Assembly (NCBI RefSeq): GCF_028682395.1
Contig: NZ_JANHLC010000007.1
Coordinates: forward strand, 124,001 to 188,000
Length of the DNA stretch: 64,000 nt
DNA from: Pseudomonas putida
GTDB lineage: Bacteria; Pseudomonadota; Gammaproteobacteria; Pseudomonadales; Pseudomonadaceae
Direction of reading: 5' to 3'
A model generated the notes under the pieces. It saw nothing but the letters and a program-made list of their open reading frames with translations, did not search any database and was not told the origin of the DNA. Shown here in pieces: positions 33,570-42,435 of the stretch. Position numbers and translations under genes: made by a program. Each line of letters starts with the position of its first letter. The first letter of the stretch is position 1.

Positions 33570-34754
33570 ATGCACAACAATAACAACGCCCCTAGCCGAT
33601 TCCTGCCATCGCTGCTGCTGGGCCTGGCCGTCGCTGGCCTGGGTTCGACGGCTCAGGCCGAGATCATGCTGTATGACAAGGACGACACCACGTTCTCCAC
33701 CGACGGTTACGTCAACGCCTTCTACGTCAACAGCAAGGTCGACCGTGCCGGCGACCAGTTTGACCGCAGCCAGGCTCGGGTAAAAATGGGCTTTCTGCCC
33801 AACTACCTGGGTTTCAACATGACCAAGCAGGTCGATGACTTGAAACTGGGCGGCCGCGCTTCGTTCTGGGTGACCATCAACGACAGCGAAACCAACGGCA
33901 CTGACACCGCGATCGACGTGCGGCAGTTCTACGGCACCGTGGCCAACAAGGAATGGGGTGAAGTGCTGATCGGTAAGGACTTCGGTCTGTTTGCCCGCTC
34001 CAACATCCTGCTCGACGAATTGCTCGCCGGCTATGGCCAGGTCAGCGACACCCTGGGCCTGGTGGATGGTGGCGGCGTATCGTTCGGCAACATCGGCAGC
34101 GGCTACCCGTACCCGTTCCCGACCTCGCAGATCACCTACCGCACGCCGGTGATGGATGGCCTGCGGATCGCCGTGGGCATCATGGACCCCGTCGACACCA
34201 ATGACAGCAGCGCGCTGGGCAAGGCCTACCAGAAGAACCCACGGACCGAGAGTGAAGTCACCTACCAGTTCGACCTGGGCGGCGCCAAGATCTACAGCTG
34301 GCTGAACGGCAGCTACCAGACTTCGGAAAACACCGATTCGACCGTCAAGACCGTGACCTCCAAAGGCCTGGGCTACGGTGTGCAAGCCAAGATGGGCGGC
34401 CTGTCGCTGACCGGCTCCGGCTTCCAGGCCAAGGGTATCAACCCGTTCTACACCAACAACGCGGGTGAACCTTCGCTGCGCAACGTGGACAGCGATGGCT
34501 ACCTGTTGCAAGGCTCGTACAAACTGGGCAAGAACCGTCTGGCGCTGTCCTATGGCAAGACCAAGGATGATGGCAACGGCGTGGTCGGCACCGGTGCCGA
34601 CTACAGCACCCGTGGCATTGCGCTGTTCCACGATATCAATGACAACCTCAAGCTGGTGGCCGAGTACAACATCTTCAAACTCGACGGCCACGACACCAGT
34701 GACCAGAACGAAGACACCAAGACCTTTGCGGTCGGTGCCGTACTGACCTGGTAA
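33570..34754 (+). CDS. Outer-membrane porin (Gram-negative porin family)
   Basis: This 394-residue protein has a cleavable signal (hydrophobic LLLGLAVAGLG, cut after AQA) followed by alternating beta-strand sequence and a C-terminal aromatic residue (VLTW), as required for Bam-dependent insertion. It looks like a Porin_4/Omp32-like general porin of 16 strands rather than OprD. The start has GGAGAG upstream. It stands alone, with its own strong terminator. Diffusion of anions or small nutrients is the likely role; specificity is unknown. Confidence 0.9.
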   Translation: MHNNNNAPSRFLPSLLLGLAVAGLGSTAQAEIMLYDKDDTTFSTDGYVNAFYVNSKVDRAGDQFDRSQARVKMGFLPNYLGFNMTKQVDDLKLGGRASFWVTINDSETNGTDTAIDVRQFYGTVANKEWGEVLIGKDFGLFARSNILLDELLAGYGQVSDTLGLVDGGGVSFGNIGSGYPYPFPTSQITYRTPVMDGLRIAVGIMDPVDTNDSSALGKAYQKNPRTESEVTYQFDLGGAKIYSWLNGSYQTSENTDSTVKTVTSKGLGYGVQAKMGGLSLTGSGFQAKGINPFYTNNAGEPSLRNVDSDGYLLQGSYKLGKNRLALSYGKTKDDGNGVVGTGADYSTRGIALFHDINDNLKLVAEYNIFKLDGHDTSDQNEDTKTFAVGAVLTW

Positions 34755-34770
34755 TGCGTTGAACCCCAGA

Positions 34771-34804
34771 GGGGCAGTGCCGTGGGAGCGGCACTGCCCC
34801 TTTT
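34771..34804 (+). terminator. Porin rho-independent terminator
   Basis: GGGGCAGTGCCG at 34771-34782 pairs perfectly with CGGCACTGCCCC at 34789-34800 (12-base stem, six-base loop), followed by TTTT. Confidence 0.92.
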
Positions 34805-34821
34805 GCGTGGTCTTGAACTGC

Positions 34822-35706
34822 TTAAACGCTCAGGGCCTCGCTGTACGCAGTGCGCTCCAGGGGCGAGAGCTCGTTAAAGTCTTTCACGACGGGCGTTTGC
34901 AGGTTTGTACGCGCGCCGACGTCATGCAGATGGTTACGCAAGCCCTGCATTAGCCCTTTGAGCAGGTATTCGCATTGGCTGAGGCGTACAAGTGCCGGGG
35001 TTGCCGATTTGCGTTCGCACCTGACCCTGTGTCCGGCGAACTGGATAACCGAATGAGCGCTACTCCCCAGCTCGCCTTCGAGTTTCGTCAGCACACTGCG
35101 GGCTTGCGCCTGCTCCAGATGGCCCAGGCAAAGGCCCAGTTGCTTGGCCATGGTGTGAACACCCGGACGTTGGGACTCTTCTAGGCGCTCCTCGGTGTCC
35201 TTGATAAAACAGGTCAAACTGCACAGCAACGCCGGAAGGGACTGGGCGATGGAGGCATTCTTGGATGACAGGGCGAGCAGCAGGTCGGTGATCTGCAGTG
35301 GGCTGCCCGCGCCAAGGCGCGGGAGTTCAGGCAGGCTCATATCCGTTCGCTTGCCGGGGGCCGGGCCGGCCGCAGAAAGCTCGGACTGGGCCAGGATCGA
35401 TACCGGGCGTGCGGATGGATGGGGAACAGCGGCCTGTGTGGAGGTACTGCGGGTGTTGGAGTCAGTGTCGAAGAAGCGGGTCAAGAGTTCTATCGATGTT
35501 CCTGCGCCATCGGGCAGTTGACTGGCCCATTCATTGAATTTATTGCCCATGAAGGAACGCGCCGCATCATGCCGGTGCGCCAGATGCTTGACGTCGTCTG
35601 AAGTCTTGGCCTTGGTCACGGCCAAATCGCCCAGAGTGCCGCGATGGACGTGTGGCGGGGTGAAAGCAGGGGAGATGTCGTTGGTCGACATAGCAGTAAT
35701 ACGCAT
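34822..35706 (-). CDS. Hypothetical protein, helical, possible secreted partner of the repeat protein
   Basis: I do not recognise this protein of about 294 residues. ATG 35706 (MRITAMSTND) is chosen because AAGGA lies at a good distance; the ATG at 35823 has no ribosome-binding site. The N-terminal 150 residues are Ser/Thr/Pro-rich and disordered-looking without a Sec signal, as in many type III effectors, and the C-terminal half is helical and Leu/Cys-containing. A segment LEQAQARSVLTKLEGELGSS resembles LSTVQTQRVLKHLRNGLAAS in the repeat protein upstream, suggesting a shared fold. The two lie in one direction and may be co-expressed. No hrp box or secretion gene is seen nearby. Confidence 0.65.
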   Translation of the reverse strand: MRITAMSTNDISPAFTPPHVHRGTLGDLAVTKAKTSDDVKHLAHRHDAARSFMGNKFNEWASQLPDGAGTSIELLTRFFDTDSNTRSTSTQAAVPHPSARPVSILAQSELSAAGPAPGKRTDMSLPELPRLGAGSPLQITDLLLALSSKNASIAQSLPALLCSLTCFIKDTEERLEESQRPGVHTMAKQLGLCLGHLEQAQARSVLTKLEGELGSSAHSVIQFAGHRVRCERKSATPALVRLSQCEYLLKGLMQGLRNHLHDVGARTNLQTPVVKDFNELSPLERTAYSEALSV

Positions 35707-35884
35707 CAGGTGTTCCTTCAATCGAGTTGTTGGGGCGAGGCCGGCACTCGGTGCCGACACTGCGCTGTTTTTCGCCAGGGCGCGCTCCCGGTTCTTTGCC
35801 TGGAGGGCGCGGCGTGATGTCATGGTTGCGAGCAGTCCGCGCCTGTTTTAGCCGGCGTGCGACTGCCCGCTCCCATCGACAGCT

Positions 35885-37360
35885 TTAGCCCGCGGGTGCT
35901 GCCTGTCCGGCTGCCAGGCGTGCGAGGGCTTGCTTATCTTCGGCCGAGAGCCGCGAAGGTTTGCTCGCCAGCGTGTTGCTGGGACGTGACTCGGTAATGG
36001 AGATCTTGAGTTTGTGGTTCAGCGCCTTGAACAAGCTGTTCGCCAACTGGTCGGCCAGTGCCAAGCCAGACAGGTGTTGTTGCTCGGGTGCGGTGCCGCT
36101 GCTTTGGGCCAGGCGCTGGCGGGCGTCGTCGGCGATGGCTGAAGCGCTGGCAGCGAGGCCGTTGCGCAGATGCTTGAGCACTCGTTGCGTCTGGACGGTG
36201 CTCAAGCCCTCGACCTGGGTTTTGAGCAGCCTCTGGAGTGCCATATTTTGCCGGGCGGGACCGTAGTGCCTGGGCATGTCGTTGGTCATGCGCAGCAGGG
36301 CATCGAGAAAACGATCGAGCGCCTGGTCTTTGCGGCCCTGCACGGGGTGGATTCGGGCCAAGGCCTGGGCCAGCGTTGGCGTTCGGTCCAGAGGCGCCAG
36401 TTCGATGCCTTCGCTTTGGGCCTGTTGTTGGAGCTGTGAGTGATTTTTCAGGATGTCTCTGTTGAGCGTGTCGATACGTGTGAATAAGGATTTGCGCAGA
36501 TGATCGTCGGGGCAAAAATGATTTATTTTTTCTTTCAGACCCTCGTTAACTAGAAGTTTTTTACTGCGTAGTTGTTTACGCGCGCCAGTTTGCTCTGCCT
36601 GGCTCTCGCCTTGTGTGTAGGGCGGGCTGCTAGTTTGCTCCGCTAGGATTTCGCTCCCACGTTTGCGCGGTTCGCTAGATTGCTCTGCCTGGCTCTCGCC
36701 TTGTGTGTAGGGCGGGCTGCTAGTTTGCTCCGCTAGGATTTCGCTCCCTCGTTTGCGCGGTTCGCTAGATTGCTCTGCCTGGCTCTCGCCTTGTGTGTAG
36801 GGCGGGCTGCTAATTTGCTCCGCCAGGATTTCGCTCCATCGTTTGCGCGGTTCGCTAGATTGCTCTGCCTGGCTCTCGCCTTGTGTGTAGGACGGGCTGC
36901 TAGTTTGCTCCGCTAGGATTTCGCTCCCTCGTTTGCGCGGTTCGCTAGATTGCTCTGCCTGGCTCTCGCCTTGTGTGTAGGGCGGGCTGCTAGTTTGCTC
37001 CGCTAGGATTTCGCTCCCTCGTTTGCGCGGTTCGCTAGATTGTTCTGCCTGGCTCTCGCCTTGTGTGTAGGGCGGGCTGCTAATTTGCTCCGCCAGGATT
37101 TCGCTCCATCGTTTGTGCGGTTCGCCAGATTGCTCTGCTAGATTGCGCGCCAGGCTCTCGGGACAGATCAAACTTTGCTCGCTCGTGCGTTGCGGCCCCC
37201 ATGGAGTATTCAAGGGCGGACTGAGTTCGCGACGCTTGGCCAGTTGGTGGTCGACGAAATCCTTCTCTATGCAAATTGCACGGGCGGGGAGGGTTTGGGG
37301 CGCCAGGCTATGGTCGACAGTGTGCTCCGTAAATTGGGAGCAGGGGATGGGCATGCTCAT
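35885..37360 (-). CDS. Protein with six 30-residue tandem repeats
   Basis: This protein of about 491 residues is unrecognised. A polar N-terminus without a signal peptide leads into six near-identical 30-residue repeats (EQSSEPRKRGSEILAEQTSS, then PPYTQGESQA), encoded by a 90-base tandem array at 36591-37130. A helical, Leu-rich C-terminal domain of about 230 residues follows. ATG 37360 is preferred to 37405 because the earlier residues look random, but this is not certain. The layout (disordered N-terminus, polar repeats, helical C-terminus, same-strand partner) is what one sees in secreted effectors or surface proteins; function is unknown. The repeats should vary in number between strains. 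Confidence 0.7.
   Translation of the reverse strand: MSMPIPCSQFTEHTVDHSLAPQTLPARAICIEKDFVDHQLAKRRELSPPLNTPWGPQRTSEQSLICPESLARNLAEQSGEPHKRWSEILAEQISSPPYTQGESQAEQSSEPRKRGSEILAEQTSSPPYTQGESQAEQSSEPRKRGSEILAEQTSSPSYTQGESQAEQSSEPRKRWSEILAEQISSPPYTQGESQAEQSSEPRKRGSEILAEQTSSPPYTQGESQAEQSSEPRKRGSEILAEQTSSPPYTQGESQAEQTGARKQLRSKKLLVNEGLKEKINHFCPDDHLRKSLFTRIDTLNRDILKNHSQLQQQAQSEGIELAPLDRTPTLAQALARIHPVQGRKDQALDRFLDALLRMTNDMPRHYGPARQNMALQRLLKTQVEGLSTVQTQRVLKHLRNGLAASASAIADDARQRLAQSSGTAPEQQHLSGLALADQLANSLFKALNHKLKISITESRPSNTLASKPSRLSAEDKQALARLAAGQAAPAG
36591..37130. repeat. 90-bp tandem repeat, six copies
   Basis: Six head-to-tail 90-base units begin at 36591, 36681, 36771, 36861, 36951 and 37041, with a decayed seventh start at 37131. 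Units differ at few positions. On the protein level, units one and four carry Trp/Ile where the other four carry Gly/Thr, so the array has a 270-base higher-order period and probably grew by duplication of a three-unit block. Confidence 0.95.
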
Positions 37361-37580
37361 AATGAAGTCTCGCCAGGCTGTTAATCGAGCCGGCAGCCTA
37401 GGCACGGGCCGGGAGTCGATCTATCAGGATCGGCCGAGGCTGTTTCAGTTTATCGTCAGCGCCGAAAACCCGGAGGGCTCTCATCCGTCGGACCCCCACG
37501 GCCTACTCCGCAAGTAGCATTCGGCCCGGGCCGGGCAGTTCGTAGAATTCACCCTCAGTCAGTACGCCCATGGAGGCGCC

Positions 37581-38744
37581 ATGGAGCACTCACAGACCGA
37601 TGGGGTGGTGACCGCGATGTCGCAGGCCACCGACGCCCAGATCGTGGCCCAGGAGCTGGCGCGACAGTTGCTGCATCCGCACCTGGGCTTTGTGCTGTTT
37701 TTCTGTTCCGCCGAATACGATCTGCACGCCCTGGGCGATGCCTTGCAGCAAAGCTTTGGCGGGATCCGCCTGGTCGGCTGCACCAGCGCCGGGGAAATCA
37801 CGCCCTTGGGCTATGGCCGCGGTTGCGTGAGTGCGGTGGGCTTCGATCATCGGCATTTCTCCATCGCGGCCGAGTTGATCGACGAGATGGAGCACTTCAG
37901 CCTGATCGACGCCCAGCAGATGGTCGAGCGCCTGGTTGGCGATTGCCGCAGCAATACGCTGGCGCCGATCAAGGGCAACAGCTTTGCGCTGACCCTGCTC
38001 GACGGCCTGTCGAGCCGCGAGGAAATGGTCCTGGCGGCCCTGAGTGCCGCGTTGGGCGATATCCCTCATTTCGGCGGTTCGGCCGGCGATGACAACTACC
38101 TGACCCACACCCACGTCTACTACGGCGGCGCCTTCCACAGCGGCGCGGCGGTGGTGCTGCTGGTCAATACCTGGCTGGATTTCGAGGTGTTTACCACCCA
38201 CCACATCCAGCCGCGTGAGGAAAAACTGGTGGTCACCCGGGCCGACAGCACGCTGCGCCGGGTCTACGAGCTCAACGCCGAGCCGGCGGCCGAGGAGTAC
38301 GCGCAGATTATCGGCGTGCCGGTGGCCGAACTCGATCACCAGACTTTCGCCGCGCATCCGCTGGCGGTCCGGATCAACGGCCAGTACTACGTGCGGGCGA
38401 TCCAGCAGGTCCACGATGACCTGAGCCTGAGTTTCTACTGCGCGGTGGAAAACGGCATCGTGCTGACCGCGATGAAGCCCGGGCCACTGCTGCCCAATCT
38501 GCACAGCCTGTTCACCGGCTTGCAGGAGCGCCTCGGCGCGCCGCTGCTGACCATCGGCTGCGACTGCTTTTTGCGCCGTTTGGAGCTGGAGGCTGACGGC
38601 AGCCTCGAGCCGATAGGTGCGTACCTGCGCGAACAACAGGTGATTGGGTTCAACACCTACGGAGAACAGTTCAATGGCATGCATATCAACCAGACCTTCA
38701 CTGGCGTTGCCATCGGACGACCTCGAACGCCAGGCGCTCGCTGA
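37581..38744 (+). CDS. nosP: FIST-domain nitric oxide sensor NosP
   Basis: This 387-residue cytosolic protein has FIST_N (about residues 25-220, with FFCSAEYDL and LVGCTSAGEI) and FIST_C (about 225-380) domains. In P. aeruginosa the adjacent equivalent, PA1975, binds haem and NO and controls the kinase NahK. Here it overlaps a NahK-type hybrid kinase gene by about 70 bases, which makes this assignment strong. The haem ligand was not identified by eye. Expected role: NO-dependent inhibition of the kinase and thus biofilm dispersal control. Confidence 0.88.
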   Translation: MEHSQTDGVVTAMSQATDAQIVAQELARQLLHPHLGFVLFFCSAEYDLHALGDALQQSFGGIRLVGCTSAGEITPLGYGRGCVSAVGFDHRHFSIAAELIDEMEHFSLIDAQQMVERLVGDCRSNTLAPIKGNSFALTLLDGLSSREEMVLAALSAALGDIPHFGGSAGDDNYLTHTHVYYGGAFHSGAAVVLLVNTWLDFEVFTTHHIQPREEKLVVTRADSTLRRVYELNAEPAAEEYAQIIGVPVAELDHQTFAAHPLAVRINGQYYVRAIQQVHDDLSLSFYCAVENGIVLTAMKPGPLLPNLHSLFTGLQERLGAPLLTIGCDCFLRRLELEADGSLEPIGAYLREQQVIGFNTYGEQFNGMHINQTFTGVAIGRPRTPGAR

Positions 38745-41301
38745 GGAAGTTGCCCGGCTGCAACGGGAAAACCACAAGCTGCGGCGCATCAATGACGCGC
38801 TGATCGAGCGTGTCGAGTCCGGCGCCTCGCGGCGTGACGACTCCTATGCCGCGTTCCAGCATTCGGTCGTGCTGGCCGAGCAGGTGCGTGAACGCACCGA
38901 TGCCCTGAACCAGGCGATGGCCGAACTCAAGGCCAGCAACAACCTGCTCAGCGATGCGCGCCTGCGCGCCGAGACGGCGCACCAGCATCTGGTGGACGCC
39001 ATCGAGAGCATTTCCGATGCCTTTGTCTTGTTCGACGAAGACCAGCGCATCGTGCTGTTCAACAGCCGCTTCAAGGCCTTCTGGGCCAATAGCCGGATCC
39101 GCATCATCGGCGGCATGCGCCTGTCCGAGGTCAAGCGCCTGATGGCCAGCACCGGGCTGTTTATCGAGGAAGCGCGCAACCCGGCCGATGAACACTTGCT
39201 CTATCGCCTGCAGAACGGCCGCTGGGTCCAGGTCAGCGAGCGGCCGACCCGTGAAGGCGGGCGGGTGATCCTGTTTACCGATGTGACCGAGGTCAAGCTC
39301 AGCGAAACCCTGCGTCGCGAACAGGCGGTGGCGCAGAAGTCCCACCTGCTGCAACGGGCCGTGGACAACCTGTCCCAGGGCGTGGCGATGGTCAATGCCG
39401 AGGGCACCCTGGAGTTGTGGAACCGGCGTTTCCTGGAACTCAGCGGCCTGGCGCCGATTGCCGCGCACCGGGCCTTTGCCGAAGTGATCGGTGACAGCGA
39501 GCTGCAATTGCTGACGCCGGGCACTCGCGATCGCAACGGGCGGATCATCCATGAGCTGGAACAACGCCTGTATGACGGCCGGGTCCTGGAGATTCGCACC
39601 CACCCGCTGCCCATGGGCGGCTTCGTCAATACCTTCACCGACATCACCGAGCGCTATCAGCACGCCGAGGCCTTGAGCGAAAGCGAGCGCTGGATCCGCC
39701 TGATCACCGACCATGTGCCGGCGCTGATCGCCTACCTCAATGCCGACCTGGTCTACGAATTCACCAACAAGGTCTATGAGGAATGGTACTGCTGGCCACG
39801 GGGCGTGATGCTCGGCCAGAGCCTGCGCGAAGTGCACAGCGAGGAGCATTACCGGCGCCTGGAAACCTATGTCGAGCGGGCGTTGTCGGGGGAAAGCGTG
39901 ACCTTCGAATTCCCCGAAACCAATATCAACGGCCAGGAGCGCTATATGTTGCGCTCCTATGTACCCAATCGCCTGGCCAATGGCGAGGTGGTGGGGATTT
40001 TCGTGCTGATCCGCGATATCACCGAGCGCCGGCGCACCGCCGAAGCCCTGCACCAGGCCTACCAGAACCTGGAGTTGCGGGTGCGCGAACGCACCGCCGA
40101 ACTGACCACCCTCAACAGCCAGTTGCTGCGCGAGATCGATGAGCGCAGCCGGGTTGAATCGCGCCTGCGCGAGGCCAAGCTGGAAGCCGAGCAGGCCAAC
40201 CTGTCGAAGACCAAGTTTCTCGCCGCGGTCAGCCATGACCTGCTGCAACCGCTCAACGCTGCCCGGCTGTTTACCAGCGCACTGCTCGAACGTCGCGAGC
40301 CGGTGGCCAATGCGCTATTGGTGCGCAACGTCAGCAACTCCCTGGAAGACGTGGAAAACCTGCTGGGCACCCTGGTGGATATTTCCAAGCTTGATGCCGG
40401 GGTGATCAAACCCGATATCGCGCCGTTTGCCCTGAGCGAGCTGTTGGAAAACCTCGCGGTGGAATACCGCCAGATCGCCGGCAGCGAAGGCCTGGCCCTG
40501 GACTTTGTCGCGTGTTCGGCGCTGGTACGCAGCGATATCCAGCTACTGGCGCGCATCCTGCGCAACCTGCTCAGCAATGCCATTCGCTATACCCCCCAAG
40601 GGCGCATCCTGCTGGGCTGCCGGCGGCGGCGCCAGCGCCTGTCCATCGAGGTCTGGGACACCGGGATCGGCATTGCCGAAAACAAGCTCGAGGAGATTTT
40701 CCAGGAGTTCAAGCGCGGCGATACCCAGCGGCCCAACCAGGACCGTGGCCTGGGCCTGGGCCTGGCCATTGTCGACAAGATCGCCGGGATGCTCGGCCAT
40801 CGCATCAGCGTGCGTTCCCGGCCCGGGCGTGGTTCGGTGTTTGCGATCGAGGTGCCTTTGGCCCAGAGCGCGCCCAAGGCACTGGTCCAGCCGGCTATGG
40901 CCGAGCCGCTGCTCGAACGCCTGCGAGGTGCGAATGTGTGGGTGCTGGATAACGATGCCGCAATCTGCGCGGGCATGCGCACGCTGTTGGAAAGCTGGGG
41001 CTGCGAGGTGGTCACGGCGTTGTCCGAGGAGGACTTGGCGCGCCAGGTGGAGAACTTCCATGGCGAAGGCGACCTGCTGATTGCCGACTACCATCTGGAC
41101 GACGACAAAAACGGCGTCGATGCGGTGGCGGCGATCAATGCCCGGCGCAGCTCGCCCTTGCCGGCCCTGATGATCACGGCCAACTACAGCAATGAACTCA
41201 AGCTGCAGATGCGCGAGCTGGGCCACACCCTGATGCACAAGCCGGTGCGGCCGATGAAACTGAAAATGGCCATGAGCCATTTGCTCGGCGGGCGCGTCTA
41301 G
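38674..41301 (+). CDS. nahK: PAS hybrid histidine kinase NahK (ErcS'-type)
   Basis: This kinase of about 875 residues has an N-terminal coiled coil, three PAS regions over about residues 100-470 (ISDAFVLFDEDQRIVLFNSR; LSQGVAMVNAEGTLELWNRR; ALIAYLNADLVYEFTNKVYE), a HisKA box with His521 (FLAAVSHDLLQPLNA), an HATPase domain (N-box LSNAIRYTP, G-box GLGLGLAIVDK) and a C-terminal receiver with Asp805 (LLIADYHLDD). There is no membrane segment. ATG 38674 has GGAG eight bases upstream. The P. aeruginosa counterpart phosphorylates HptB; that partner is not in the window. Confidence 0.92.
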   Translation: MACISTRPSLALPSDDLERQALAEEVARLQRENHKLRRINDALIERVESGASRRDDSYAAFQHSVVLAEQVRERTDALNQAMAELKASNNLLSDARLRAETAHQHLVDAIESISDAFVLFDEDQRIVLFNSRFKAFWANSRIRIIGGMRLSEVKRLMASTGLFIEEARNPADEHLLYRLQNGRWVQVSERPTREGGRVILFTDVTEVKLSETLRREQAVAQKSHLLQRAVDNLSQGVAMVNAEGTLELWNRRFLELSGLAPIAAHRAFAEVIGDSELQLLTPGTRDRNGRIIHELEQRLYDGRVLEIRTHPLPMGGFVNTFTDITERYQHAEALSESERWIRLITDHVPALIAYLNADLVYEFTNKVYEEWYCWPRGVMLGQSLREVHSEEHYRRLETYVERALSGESVTFEFPETNINGQERYMLRSYVPNRLANGEVVGIFVLIRDITERRRTAEALHQAYQNLELRVRERTAELTTLNSQLLREIDERSRVESRLREAKLEAEQANLSKTKFLAAVSHDLLQPLNAARLFTSALLERREPVANALLVRNVSNSLEDVENLLGTLVDISKLDAGVIKPDIAPFALSELLENLAVEYRQIAGSEGLALDFVACSALVRSDIQLLARILRNLLSNAIRYTPQGRILLGCRRRRQRLSIEVWDTGIGIAENKLEEIFQEFKRGDTQRPNQDRGLGLGLAIVDKIAGMLGHRISVRSRPGRGSVFAIEVPLAQSAPKALVQPAMAEPLLERLRGANVWVLDNDAAICAGMRTLLESWGCEVVTALSEEDLARQVENFHGEGDLLIADYHLDDDKNGVDAVAAINARRSSPLPALMITANYSNELKLQMRELGHTLMHKPVRPMKLKMAMSHLLGGRV

Positions 41302-41305
41302 GCGC

Positions 41306-42361
41306 CTAGAGCCCTTGTTGCAGGGCTGGGTCGTCGGGGTTCTGCTGTTCCAGTTGGGCCAACAGCACCTGGACATTCTGCAGTTGGCCGCTTTCCTTCC
41401 AGTAGCCGATCAGCAAGATCCGCGCCTTGCGCTGGGCGGGTTGGCGCTTGAGGATTTCTTCGAGCTGGCGCTGGGCGGCTTCCAACTGATCCAGGTCGTG
41501 CAGGGCGATGGCCAGGTCATAGCGAAAGTCGGGGTTGTCCGGCTCCAGTTCGACCGCCTTGGCCAGTGCCAGCAGGGCGTATTCGTCCTGGTCATGGCGC
41601 AGCAGCCAGAGGCCCAGGGCATGTTGCAGGTAGGCCGAGTCGGGCTGGCGCTGCAACTGGCTGGCCAGCAGCTGCCTGGCGCGGGCGTCCTGGCCCTGTT
41701 TTTCCAGCAGTTCGGCCTGGGCGACCACGGCCTGCAGGTACTGCGGCTCCAGGCTCAGGACCTGTTCCAGGCTGGCTTCGGCGGCGGGCAGTTGGCCTTC
41801 GTGCAGGTACAGGCGAGCCAGCTGGAATAGCGCCTGGGCATCGTCCGGCTGCTGCTTGAGCGCCTGCTCGTATTCCTCCAGCACCTGCTGCAACGGGCCG
41901 AAGTACAAGCCGATTTCATCCGGCGATAGGCCGAGCAAGGCGTTGGCGGCGGCAAAGCGCACGCTCTGTTCGCTGTCATCGAGCAGCGGCCCGAGCAGCA
42001 GGCTGCGCTGCCCGCCAGGCACCAGGCCGACGATGGCCGCGATGGCTGCCTGGCGGACCAGCGGTGCCGGGTGCTTGAGGTCTTGGCTCGCCAGTTTCAG
42101 GGCCAGGGGGCTGGGGTAGTTGGGCAGTTCGGCATACAGGCTGGCACGGCGGATCTCCGACAAATCCTCGCGAGCCAACTGCTGGTACAGCACGCGCGCG
42201 GCGCCGGGCTGGCCGTTGTGGGCTTGGGCCAGGGCCTTGGCATAGCTGTGTTGCAGCGCCGGTGCGGTCGGGCTGGCAGGGGGGCGCAGCCATAGGCCGA
42301 CCAGGCCGATGGCCAGGAGCAGGGCGAAGCCACAAAGCAGGTAACGGCGGGGCGTAAGCAT
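41306..42361 (-). CDS. TPR/HEAT-repeat protein with N-terminal membrane anchor
   Basis: This protein of about 351 residues starts with one hydrophobic segment (CGFALLLAIGLVGLWL), so it is anchored with the bulk in the periplasm. HEAT-like helices follow around residues 70-140 (LVRQAAIAAIVGLV, SVRFAAANALLGL), then five or so TPR units to the end. It has no catalytic motif. TPR proteins of this form are often partners of multihaem cytochromes or of assembly complexes, but nothing nearby identifies one. It is convergent with nahK, with four bases between stops. ATG 42361 is preferred to TTG 42367. Confidence 0.85.
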   Translation of the reverse strand: MLTPRRYLLCGFALLLAIGLVGLWLRPPASPTAPALQHSYAKALAQAHNGQPGAARVLYQQLAREDLSEIRRASLYAELPNYPSPLALKLASQDLKHPAPLVRQAAIAAIVGLVPGGQRSLLLGPLLDDSEQSVRFAAANALLGLSPDEIGLYFGPLQQVLEEYEQALKQQPDDAQALFQLARLYLHEGQLPAAEASLEQVLSLEPQYLQAVVAQAELLEKQGQDARARQLLASQLQRQPDSAYLQHALGLWLLRHDQDEYALLALAKAVELEPDNPDFRYDLAIALHDLDQLEAAQRQLEEILKRQPAQRKARILLIGYWKESGQLQNVQVLLAQLEQQNPDDPALQQGL

Positions 42362-42435
42362 GGACAAATCCGCAACTGGCGAGCTTTTTCGAGGTCGCCA
42401 GCTTCGGTCAGTGGGGCCCGGGAGTCAAACCGGGC

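Noticed and set aside
36591..37140. CRISPR-like array
   Set aside because: The 90-base units are contiguous with no spacers, and they lie inside a reading frame that repeats every 30 codons.
37113..37517. A 134-codon plus-strand frame
   Set aside because: It is antisense to the N-terminal part of the repeat protein and continues into the spacer; no start signal or family is seen.
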